NCBI GenBank assembly: GCA_913058555.1
Contig: CAJXRJ010000196.1
Location: forward strand, 1-10,726
DNA: 10,726 bases
Direction: 5' to 3'
From: an uncultured bacterium
GTDB lineage: Bacteria > Planctomycetota > UBA1135 > GCA-002686595
The notes below the pieces were generated by a model. The model ran no database searches and was not told the origin of the DNA. It saw only the letters and a list, made by a program, of their open reading frames with translations. Both the position numbers and the translations under genes were made by a program. Shown here piece after piece: positions 1 through 6,173 of this stretch; within the stretch, counting starts at the first letter, position 1, and each line of letters opens with the position of its first letter.

Positions 1-48
1 TCTACACACTGCATATCGTCGGCAGCGTCAGATGTGTATAAGAGACAG
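1..48 (+). other. Illumina Nextera read-1 adapter (artefact)
   Basis: This is not genomic sequence. Bases 1-7 match the end of the P5 flow-cell primer, 8-15 (ACTGCATA) match a Nextera i5 index, 16-29 match the read-1 primer segment, and 30-48 (AGATGTGTATAAGAGACAG) are the 19-bp Tn5 mosaic end. Genuine sequence starts at 49. Any start codon proposed within this stretch, for example one giving a protein beginning MYKRQ or MCIRDR, is spurious. Confidence 0.98.
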
Positions 49-459
49 GCGTTCATCGCCTACAACATCGACGTCACCTTCGAGCACTGCGTGCTCACCG
101 CCGGAGACGGCGGCGACGGAGGCCGTGGCGGCAATGGCCAATCCGGCGGAAGCGGGGGCGAAGGCGGTTGGGGAGGCGATCACAGTCGAGTCGGCGCTGG
201 CAACCCCTATGGAGGCTCTGACCAAGACGACGGTTCGAACGGCGGTCGCGGCGGCGATGGCGGGGCCGGAGGCTCGGGCGGTCATGGTGGCGGCGGCGTG
301 GGGGGCTCGTCCCTCGGCGTCGTCATCGTCGGCACGGCGACTTACACTGACCTCGGTAGCGTGACCATCCAGATCGGCAGCGCTGGCACCGGTGGAGCGT
401 CCGCGGGAAACGCGGGCGCGAACGGGGTGAGCGCGAACGTCTACGTCCCGCAACCATAA
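49..459 (+). CDS. C-terminal fragment of Gly-rich repeat surface protein (5' truncated)
   Basis: The last 136 residues of a larger protein are present, and the start is lost at the adapter junction. The fragment opens with a beta-helix-like strand (IDVTFEHCVLTAGDGG). About 65 residues of GGx repeats follow, rich in Gly with scattered Asp, Asn, Ser and Arg. It then becomes strand-like again (SLGVVIVGTATYTDLGSVTIQIGS) and closes with an Ala/Gly/Asn-rich segment ending in YVPQP. This order, a last helix rung, Gly-rich loops and a final hydrophobic rung, is common at the end of exported repeat proteins of planctomycetes and myxobacteria and fits the secreted beta-helix proteins further along. The signal peptide and most of the protein are missing, so export is inferred. 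No catalytic motif is visible. Resemblance to mycobacterial PE_PGRS proteins is compositional only. Confidence 0.75.
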   Translation, partial: AFIAYNIDVTFEHCVLTAGDGGDGGRGGNGQSGGSGGEGGWGGDHSRVGAGNPYGGSDQDDGSNGGRGGDGGAGGSGGHGGGGVGGSSLGVVIVGTATYTDLGSVTIQIGSAGTGGASAGNAGANGVSANVYVPQP

Positions 460-495
460 GGCCCTGGTCCGTGCCGAGCCCGACCCTCCATTCCA

Positions 496-741
496 ATGAC
501 GATCGATCCGAATCAAACCCGCGAGCGCACAGCCGCAGCCCGCGCGGCGATTCAGGCTCCGTACGGAACGGCGGAAGGCGAGTACGGCCCCACGCTCTTC
601 GTCTCACACCACCTCGACGCGATCGAGCCGGAGTACTGGGAGATGCAATTCCAAAGCCCCAGTCCAGAACCGAAGCGAATACTCAACGCGCTCATCCTTG
701 CGTCCGCACCCTGCTCTTGCGGGCTGGTGGAGCAGTGGTAG
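496..741 (+). CDS. small hypothetical protein (81 aa)
   Basis: This ORF starts with ATG 36 bases after the Gly-rich gene and ends just before the convergent membrane-protein gene. Residues about 30-67 look like real protein: FVSHHLDAIEPEYWE is followed by a charged helix (PEPKRILNALILAS). The HHL...EYW pattern recalls small uncharacterised proteins (DUF2004-like, from memory) that are longer and continue after this helix with an aromatic/acidic strand. Here the tail (APCSCGLVEQW) does not look like that continuation, so the gene may be C-terminally truncated or frameshifted near 700-740. No Shine-Dalgarno sequence is seen, which is not unusual in this phylum. The function is unknown, and the ORF could still be spurious. 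Confidence 0.45.
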   Translation: MTIDPNQTRERTAAARAAIQAPYGTAEGEYGPTLFVSHHLDAIEPEYWEMQFQSPSPEPKRILNALILASAPCSCGLVEQW

Positions 742-774
742 AAGCCCAGCGACCCCTCGCCCGGCCCCTGCCCC

Positions 775-1392
775 TCACACAACGTGCACCACCGCCAGCG
801 ACAGGATGGTCCACAGCAACGCGATGAATGCCTCGCGCAATCCGGCGCGTCGAAGGTCCCCGCGCTTCAACCCCTTGGTTGTAGAGATGTGTTTCTGAAC
901 GACCCACGTGCGCCACACGAAGAACGGGGCCAACAGCAGGACTAGGAGCGCGCCGAGTGTGGGGTCCGCGCCGCCGGCACAAGCTGCTGCGGGAGCTGAA
1001 ACGGTGAGGGCCACGACCGCGAAGGACAGGGCGTAGGGCGACTGGATGCCGTCGCGGGTCGCAAACCAAACAGCGGCACCCGCTGGGAAGACTGCGACCG
1101 ACGCGTACACCACGAATCTAGGATCCGCCCCGAGCGCGAGCCCTATGCCCAGAGCGGAGGTCGCAACGCCGGCGCCGCACAAGAAACGCCCCTTCCACTT
1201 ACGTGGGTAGAGCGCGAGCGCGCTCGCCACCAGGAAAACGCCGATGAAGGCGACTCCGGCGAAGAGCGCCGCGAGCCATCCTTCCCCTCCGGCAGATGCA
1301 GCCCCCGCGAGGACCGACATGCAGACATAGACCCAAGCGCCGTGGGCGCGTGCCGGGTCGGGTGCTGCTCGTTCAAGAAGGTTTCTCGTCAC
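775..1392 (-). CDS. YwiC-like polytopic membrane protein
   Basis: The gene encodes 205 residues with about seven hydrophobic helices (roughly 18-34, 38-60, 69-88, 91-110, 118-138, 144-162 and 186-204). Two features match the YwiC-like family as I remember it: an N-terminal HGAW motif (residues 17-20) just before the first helix, and a basic cytoplasmic stretch after the sixth helix (VWRTWVVQKHISTTKGLKRG). That family consists of inner-membrane proteins of unknown biochemical function. The start is a GTG at 1392. It is preferred because AGGA lies 7 bases upstream and because the next Met would cut off the HGAW motif. A small membrane protein gene lies 101 bases upstream on the same strand and may be co-transcribed. 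The 3' end converges on the short ORF at 496-741. The membrane location is clear; the family assignment is moderate. Confidence 0.75.
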   Translation of the reverse strand: MTRNLLERAAPDPARAHGAWVYVCMSVLAGAASAGGEGWLAALFAGVAFIGVFLVASALALYPRKWKGRFLCGAGVATSALGIGLALGADPRFVVYASVAVFPAGAAVWFATRDGIQSPYALSFAVVALTVSAPAAACAGGADPTLGALLVLLLAPFFVWRTWVVQKHISTTKGLKRGDLRRAGLREAFIALLWTILSLAVVHVV

Positions 1393-1399
1393 GCAGAGA

Positions 1400-1403
1400 T
1401 CCT
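1400..1403 (-). promoter_or_regulatory. ribosome binding site for the GTG-started membrane protein gene
   Basis: AGGA read on the minus strand sits 7 bases before the GTG at 1392. It is what favours this non-ATG start over later codons. Confidence 0.5.
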
Positions 1404-1493
1404 GCTTCGACCAATCACGATGTCAGCCGCACGGGCAACTGTATTTGGGCGTGACAAGCCGCACAAGACTTTCCAACCGGACAGCGCCAGCCC

Positions 1494-1691
1494 TTAACTC
1501 GTGTTTCCCTGGGCCCTTGACCCACGCCTCAAAGCAACGATACCGAAGATGAGGAACATGGCGCCGATGGCAATGAGCGACCTATTCCCGTCTGAAAACA
1601 TAGGTGGGACACCCATCAGCAAGGCCGCGAGTATCCAAAGGAGACCCGTGACCGTTCCTGACTTCTGAACGCTGTCGGACTTGTTGATCAT
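1494..1691 (-). CDS. small two-helix membrane protein (65 aa)
   Basis: The protein begins MINKSDSVQKSG and has two hydrophobic helices (about residues 13-28 and 37-54) joined by a short loop (PMFSDGNRS). It ends in a basic, polar tail (ALRRGSRAQGNTS), consistent with a hairpin with both ends in the cytoplasm. The ATG at 1691 is chosen over an in-frame start 33 bases upstream because the extra residues are arginine-rich and unlike a leader. A purine-rich stretch (GAGAGAG) lies just ahead of the ATG. A candidate promoter lies upstream at 1743-1772. The YwiC-like gene follows 101 bases downstream on the same strand. I do not recognise the family. A small membrane accessory protein is the most that can be said. 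Confidence 0.6.
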   Translation of the reverse strand: MINKSDSVQKSGTVTGLLWILAALLMGVPPMFSDGNRSLIAIGAMFLIFGIVALRRGSRAQGNTS

Positions 1692-1742
1692 GCTCTCTCT
1701 CGTTGCGGGCCTGCGGGAAGCCAAGCGCCAGCCACCCGGAGA

Positions 1743-1772
1743 GTGCTACGGCCCCAGGGAAGTAACCGTCAA
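1743..1772 (-). promoter_or_regulatory. candidate sigma-70-type promoter
   Basis: On the minus strand TTGACG (1767-1772) matches the -35 consensus at five of six bases. It is followed after 18 bases by TAGCAC (1743-1748), which matches the -10 consensus at only three of six. Transcription would begin near 1736 and give a leader of about 45 bases for the small membrane protein gene. The -10 is weak, so this is tentative. Confidence 0.3.
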
Positions 1773-1826
1773 CAATTCCCCGTAACATCGGCCAGGGCTG
1801 TAAACACCCGTTCCAGCTCGGCGGCG

Positions 1827-1919
1827 TCAGTGATGGGCCGTGACGGTAAGGCCCTCCGCCTCCACGAACCGGAGGATCTCCTGCTCCAGACCATCTGGCG
1901 TGGACCAGACGCCTACCGT
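1827..1919 (-). other. coding-like stretch just past the sigma-fusion stop codon
   Basis: In the minus-strand frame that overlaps the TAG of the sigma fusion (1913-1915), a stop-free run reads TVGVWSTPDGLEQEILRF and continues VEAEGLTVTAHH before a TGA at 1827-1829. Most of its codons end in G or C, as in the real genes here, and it reads as a plausible amphipathic helix plus strand. No start codon is visible. It could be the remnant of a lost gene, the true C-terminus of the sigma fusion reached by a frameshift, or chance. Confidence 0.2.
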
Positions 1920-4900
1920 CCTGGGCCGGGCACCGTGACGGAGCGTTCTTTCAGCCAGACCTCAGGCTGGAGGTTTGACGGGGCCAGGTCTGCCTCCAGG
2001 TCCAGGTCCAGGTCCAGCGCCACGACCGAGACCTTGACCGTCCATTCACCCTCGAGCACGCGGCGGAGGTCCAAGACGAAGCCGCTGCTCGTGCCGCGCG
2101 CTGGCAAGAAGGCGGCGCTCGTGGAGTTCAGGACCGAGTGGTCCTCGATCTCCAGCATGACCCTCTGGTGAAGGACGCCCTCGCCGTCGAAGAGCTCCAC
2201 GGCGAGAGCCCCGTCGGGCGGCAGGATTCGGGCGGTGTCTACCGCGACTTGCGCCGCTCCGAATCGGAAGCTGAGGGACTCCTCTACGTCAGCACCTGCT
2301 TCGAGCTGGAGCCTCGCCGCGGGGTGCCGCAGGTATTCGCCGAGTGTCTCCACCAGGCAAACGACCACTTCGCCGGCTGCGGGCAGGTTGGCGTCGACGC
2401 GGCCGTCCTCGTCGCAGAAAGCCATCGCGACCAGGGTCTCCGGGTGTTCGGCGTCCATGAAGAGGATCCTGCCGTCGGTGGCCGGCGCTCCATCCAGGTC
2501 AAGCTTCAGTCGGACGCGGGCGATGCCCACGTCCGAGGCATCGATCTGAACGGCAGAGACCTGACCGTCGGTGACGACCACGTCGGCCTCCGCTCCGTCC
2601 TCGAAGTCGCCGTCCCGTGGGGAGATATGCACGGTGTGGTCCCCGGTGGGCACACGCATCAGCTCGAAACTCCCCCCGTCCTCGAGGGGGGCGCGAATCG
2701 AGCCAAGCCCGAGGCCGATCCGGGCCACGAGCCCCTTCGGCGACACGCCGGGGGGCATGATGACCTGGCCCCGGACCGTGCCGCCGGCGCTGCAGTCGAT
2801 GTCGCCAAGGTCGACGGTCTGGCCCTCGCCGAGATCGACGATGGGGAGTTCCTTCGTCGCGCACCCAAGGGCGTGGACGTGGATGCGGTAGAGAGGCATC
2901 TCGAGGCCGTCGAGCGTGAAGCTGCCGTCAGTGGCGGTTCGAACGAGCGGGTTGTCGAAGCCCGCGCCCACGAATACATCCCCGGTTCTACCAGCGAGCC
3001 GTTTCAACCTGGAGCCCATCGGGATGCCGCCTTCGTACTGCACGAAGGCGTTCGCCAGGGGAGCCCCGTCGCGCAGGACCCGTCCTTGGATCGAGCCACT
3101 TGTCGGAGCCTCGACGGCCAGGAGTCGCACGGTCTGCGTGCGCACTCCGTCCCCGTTGCGGCCATCGGCCAAGACGTCGTTCCGGAAGGTCTCGTAGCCC
3201 TCCGCGGAAACGACGACGCTGTCGTATTCGTCGCGCGCTCCGGCCACGGCTCGTCCACCGGGGCGGCCCTGGGGAACGGGTACGGCGTCCCCGCTTGCGT
3301 GCATCCCCTCGCTGCCGGCACCCTTGCAAACCTCGATCCCGAAGCGTTCGATCGGTTGCCCGGAGGTCGCATCGACGACGGAGAACTCCACGCCCGAGGC
3401 AGGGTTCAGCTCGACGCGGATCGCTGCGGAATCCGGCTCAAACTCCTGGTCCCACTCCTCGGAGTCCCAGAGGTCGAAACCCTCGGCGTCCACGCGCAGG
3501 TACGCGCTCTCGAGCCATAGGAACGGGACCTCGAAGCGGCCGTCGGCGCCGCTCCGCACGCGGCTAATGTCGCGCCTGTCGACGGGGTCCAATTCGACGC
3601 GAGCGCCGGCCACCGGCTCCCCGAGGCGGTCGACGACGCGTCCACGGAGCCACGTCGTGGGTGGCAGTCGCACCTCGACCCCCTCCGTGATCGACGACGC
3701 GCTCCGTGTGAGATCGGCTTCCGCGATCGGGGCCCCCTCTGCGCGCACCTCCAGGCTGTCCGGGCCGAGGGACACCCGCTCCAGGCGGAAGGTACCGTCC
3801 GCGGCTGAGGTCGTGCTTGCATCGCCAAGGGTCGTCACCGTTGCGCCCGCGACAGGCGCTCCGTTCGCGTCGAGAACCTTGCCCTCGATGGCCCCAGCGG
3901 CGGCTAGCACGATCGTCCCAACGTCCCGGGGTCCAGAGGTTAGCGGCAGTCGCCCACGCCAACCCATTCCGCCGAACTCGAGGCGCTCCGACACGTGGTA
4001 CCACTCGCCTTCGATGCGAAGCTCGAGCAGCGGGTCCGACTGCTGCGGTGCGCTGAGCGAAAAGCGTCCGTCAGAGCCGGTTGCCGTGGTCGCCAGGGGA
4101 CCGTCTCCGGCGCGGTAGAGGGCCACTCTGACTCCCTCGAGGTTTCGACCTCGATCATCCATGACGTGGCCGCTCAGCTCGCAGGTCAACGGGGCGCGGT
4201 CAGCCTTCGGGTCGGCTGCCTCGGCAGGAGCCGGTAGCGCTGCGCGCCGGGCACCGTCCGGTCCCTTCTCGGAAGGAACGCCGCCGAGACCCTCGTCAGC
4301 AGCCTGGGCGAGCTCCGGCTCCAGGGGCGCGATCGCAGAGTCCTCGTCCTTCGGGGAACGAGCCAGCAGGAAGAGCCCTATGAGGGCAAGCAGAGCGAGG
4401 GGGATGAGCGAGAATTTGGCGGTCATGAGAAGCAACCCAGTGGTCGTCAATGGAACGGAAGCTACGCCCTGTGCGCCGGCTGCGGCCGGCACGAGGGCGC
4501 GACGTTTCGATTCCATGACCGCCAAAGGCAGCAGCGCCGAGAACCAGCCCGAAGCGGGCCCGTCCTCACCGTCTCCAAACACTCCGGCGAGATCGCCCTC
4601 GAGCTCCCGAAGGCCGCGCTTGAGGCGCGACTTGACGGTGTCGACCGACGTCTCCGTTCGCTCTGCGATCTCGGTCGGGGTCCACCCGTCGAAGTAGCGG
4701 TGCAGCACCGTGGTCCGATAGGGCTCGCGCAGGCGCAGCACCGCGTCGGTGACCGCCCGCTGCGTCTCCGCCCGCTCGACCACGCCGGCCCCCGTCAAGT
4801 CGGACTCTGCGCGGGCGACGCCCGCTTCGCGTGCTTGGCGGCGACCGTCCGAACGACGCGTCATCCGGAGCTTGTTGCGGACGACGCCGGCCAGCCAGCG

Positions 4901-5098
4901 CCTCCGCCCGCCCTCCTGTGGTGCGCCTTGCCCGAGGACCGCCATGGCGGCCTCCTGGCGGAGGTCCTCGGCGAGCGCATGGTCCGAGCAGAGGCGGAAG
5001 GCGAGCCGCTGAACCCAGTCCAGGTCGCGGAGCAGGGCTCCACCGGACAGCCGGTCCGTGGTGTGACCCGTGGGGATGTCTGCGTTCGAGTACGTCAT
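1913..5098 (-). CDS. ECF-type sigma factor fused to a membrane helix and exported Ig-like repeat domains
   Basis: One uninterrupted frame encodes 1061 residues. Residues about 20-90 resemble sigma region 2 (LAFRLCSDHALAEDLRQEA, then RRRWLAGVVRNKLRM). Residues about 115-170 are region 4 with a clear helix-turn-helix (YFDGWTPTEIAERTETSVDT, then VKSRLKRGLRELEG). A variable stretch leads to a hydrophobic helix at about 219-247 (SLIPLALLALIGLFLLA). An acidic Pro/Ala-rich linker (250-304) follows. Basic residues lie before the helix and acidic ones after it, predicting sigma inside and C-terminus outside. From 305 on come repeated carboxypeptidase-regulatory-like beta-sandwiches with the signature G.V.D..G.P..GA.V and DG.F.L, starting near 306, 403, 484, 568, 668 and 773, then a less regular tail. 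I see no zinc-finger anti-sigma motif. The ATG at 5098 is chosen because the sigma domain follows closely and AGGGA lies 12 bases upstream; the 145 upstream in-frame residues are Arg/Ser/Pro-rich and not protein-like. Inferred role: a membrane-tethered transcription factor that senses the envelope or an extracellular ligand, perhaps freed by proteolysis. Sigma factors with C-terminal extensions are known in planctomycetes; the mechanism here is unproven. Confidence 0.9.
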   Translation of the reverse strand: MTYSNADIPTGHTTDRLSGGALLRDLDWVQRLAFRLCSDHALAEDLRQEAAMAVLGQGAPQEGGRRRWLAGVVRNKLRMTRRSDGRRQAREAGVARAESDLTGAGVVERAETQRAVTDAVLRLREPYRTTVLHRYFDGWTPTEIAERTETSVDTVKSRLKRGLRELEGDLAGVFGDGEDGPASGWFSALLPLAVMESKRRALVPAAAGAQGVASVPLTTTGLLLMTAKFSLIPLALLALIGLFLLARSPKDEDSAIAPLEPELAQAADEGLGGVPSEKGPDGARRAALPAPAEAADPKADRAPLTCELSGHVMDDRGRNLEGVRVALYRAGDGPLATTATGSDGRFSLSAPQQSDPLLELRIEGEWYHVSERLEFGGMGWRGRLPLTSGPRDVGTIVLAAAGAIEGKVLDANGAPVAGATVTTLGDASTTSAADGTFRLERVSLGPDSLEVRAEGAPIAEADLTRSASSITEGVEVRLPPTTWLRGRVVDRLGEPVAGARVELDPVDRRDISRVRSGADGRFEVPFLWLESAYLRVDAEGFDLWDSEEWDQEFEPDSAAIRVELNPASGVEFSVVDATSGQPIERFGIEVCKGAGSEGMHASGDAVPVPQGRPGGRAVAGARDEYDSVVVSAEGYETFRNDVLADGRNGDGVRTQTVRLLAVEAPTSGSIQGRVLRDGAPLANAFVQYEGGIPMGSRLKRLAGRTGDVFVGAGFDNPLVRTATDGSFTLDGLEMPLYRIHVHALGCATKELPIVDLGEGQTVDLGDIDCSAGGTVRGQVIMPPGVSPKGLVARIGLGLGSIRAPLEDGGSFELMRVPTGDHTVHISPRDGDFEDGAEADVVVTDGQVSAVQIDASDVGIARVRLKLDLDGAPATDGRILFMDAEHPETLVAMAFCDEDGRVDANLPAAGEVVVCLVETLGEYLRHPAARLQLEAGADVEESLSFRFGAAQVAVDTARILPPDGALAVELFDGEGVLHQRVMLEIEDHSVLNSTSAAFLPARGTSSGFVLDLRRVLEGEWTVKVSVVALDLDLDLEADLAPSNLQPEVWLKERSVTVPGPGR
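1996..2017. repeat. hexanucleotide tandem repeat (CCAGGT) inside the sigma fusion
   Basis: Three and two-thirds copies of CCAGGT run in tandem. On the coding (minus) strand they specify alternating Asp-Leu (ALDLDLDLEADL) near the C-terminus, residues about 1028-1036. Because the unit is six bases, gain or loss of a copy would keep the frame and change the number of Asp-Leu pairs. Confidence 0.8.
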
Positions 5099-5141
5099 GG
5101 AATCATGCGTTCCCTTGCCGCCGGGCCGTGGGAGGGTGCAT

Positions 5142-5156
5142 GGAACAGTACGGAAC
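5142..5156 (+). repeat. direct repeat GGAAC-N5-GGAAC upstream of the sigma fusion
   Basis: Two GGAAC copies start exactly 10 bases apart (5142-5146 and 5152-5156), 44 bases or more ahead of the sigma-fusion start. The one-turn spacing could suit a regulator binding one face of the helix. GGAAC also resembles an ECF -35 element, but on this strand it points away from the sigma gene. This may be chance. Confidence 0.25.
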
Positions 5157-5360
5157 GTCACGATCCGTGGCCTGGATCGCCGTAAGTATCTTTGCTGGAG
5201 GATCTTGGCGCCCTCCGTGCCCTTGGCGATCGGAGGGGGGAGACGACCTGCGGTCCTGAGTCGGTGCGACCCTGGGTCCCACGCCTGCCGAGCGCGGCTC
5301 CCCGGCACAATACGCTGACTTTTCGTCGAGCGTGGCTCCTCGTACGGTGCGTGGCCTTCG

Positions 5361-5897
5361 CTAGCGGATGTTGACGATGCGCCTTGGTGCGGCGGCGCTT
5401 GAGGCGGCGAGCTGCTCTGCCCGACCGAGCGCGCGTGCGAGCGCCAGGGACTCCTGGCGGGCCCTCTGCAGCTCGGCCTCCAGGCGGTCTGCGTAGCGCT
5501 GGAGGGCGCGCTCGACGCGCTCAGCCGCGTCAAGGCTGGCCTGGACCCGCACTAGTTCGGCGGCCTGATCCCGAAGGGTCTCCCGGCTGACGAGCGCACC
5601 GGCGGAGTCCGATCCGACGGGGGAGATCGGCTCCGGCCTGCGGGGGTAACGCTCGAGGAGCTCCCGGGAACAGAGGGCGACCGCGAGGTCATCGCCGCAG
5701 ATGATCCGGCGTGAAGTCAGCTTGCCCGTCTTCACGGCCAGCACGAGGTCGCGCTGGGTGACGTCGAAGTGCGCCAGTGCGCTCTGAAGGGGGAGCCAGT
5801 AGACCATCGCGCCCTGCGCTGGGGCGTCCTGCGCGGGCAGCGCCGCCTGGGGAGTGACAGCATTCGACATAGGGGGGGGATCGGCGGCAAATGGCAT
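5361..5897 (-). CDS. hypothetical protein with possible HTH domain and C-terminal coiled coil
   Basis: The gene encodes 178 residues. After a Pro/Ala-rich leader, residues about 31-85 (VYWLPLQSALAHFDVTQRDL, then a TGKLTSRR turn and a second helix-rich half) have the outline of an excisionase- or MerR-like winged HTH. A Pro-rich linker at 86-100 follows. Residues about 103-168 are a long Ala/Arg/Glu/Leu-rich helix with heptad character (AAERVERALQRYADRLEAEL), predicting a coiled coil and dimerisation. The tail is basic (APRRIVNIR). There is no signal peptide or membrane helix, so it is probably cytoplasmic. The start could be ATG 5897 (a GGTGGG stretch lies 7 bases upstream) or ATG 5870; a run of eight G at 5872-5879 separates the two, so 5870 is the safer start if that run was miscounted. 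It lies 262 bases upstream of the sigma fusion on the same strand. The DNA-binding role is inferred from pattern only. Confidence 0.7.
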   Translation of the reverse strand: MPFAADPPPMSNAVTPQAALPAQDAPAQGAMVYWLPLQSALAHFDVTQRDLVLAVKTGKLTSRRIICGDDLAVALCSRELLERYPRRPEPISPVGSDSAGALVSRETLRDQAAELVRVQASLDAAERVERALQRYADRLEAELQRARQESLALARALGRAEQLAASSAAAPRRIVNIR

Positions 5898-6162
5898 GTT
5901 GCGGCCCACCAAAGGCCAAAAACGTCGTCATCGGCATCCGGCCGGTCGCTGGTCGCCGGGGCCGTCCACTAGATCACCGCCGATGCCACTATGTGACCGA
6001 TTCTTGCTCTGGCTCTGGACGCCTGACGGGGTCCGTTCGGATCCGCCGTGGCGCGCCGCTCGGCCAGGCGGCGACCCCAGGATGGGAGAATTCGCCGCCG
6101 GGTTGAACCGGTTCCGGTCATTCACGCCACCCCTAGGGCACGGCCTCCGACCTATTCACCCT

Positions 6163-6167
6163 GGGAG
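6163..6167 (+). promoter_or_regulatory. ribosome binding site for the 6174 beta-helix gene
   Basis: GGGAG ends 6 bases before the first of two adjacent ATG codons (6174 and 6177). It supports this start over the longer upstream in-frame reading, whose extra residues are arginine-rich and lie ahead of the signal peptide. Confidence 0.6.
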
Positions 6168-6173
6168 CCAACC

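Noticed and set aside
115..300. CRISPR-like or tandem DNA repeat in the Gly-rich region
   Set aside because: The GGC/GGx periodicity follows Gly codons. There are no constant repeats with unique spacers.
2138..3520. 460-codon open frame on the plus strand
   Set aside because: It lies wholly antisense to the sigma fusion, whose domains are clear. High-GC coding DNA routinely leaves such open antisense frames, and this one shows no recognisable domain.
3324..4118. 264-codon plus-strand open frame
   Set aside because: It is Ser/Arg/Pro-rich, antisense to the Ig-like repeats of the sigma fusion, with no domain signature.
5099..5533. 145-residue N-terminal extension of the sigma fusion
   Set aside because: The residues are Arg/Ser/Pro-rich, unlike a sigma N-terminus, and overlap the HTH/coiled-coil gene in another frame. 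ATG 5098 sits right before sigma region 2.
6105..6114. Perfect 10-bp palindrome GAACCGGTTC in the divergent intergenic region
   Set aside because: A palindrome of this length is expected several times per 10 kb by chance, and no second copy is seen nearby.
6048..6173. 42-residue upstream extension of the first beta-helix gene
   Set aside because: It would bury the signal peptide behind an Arg-rich segment. A good ribosome binding site marks 6174.
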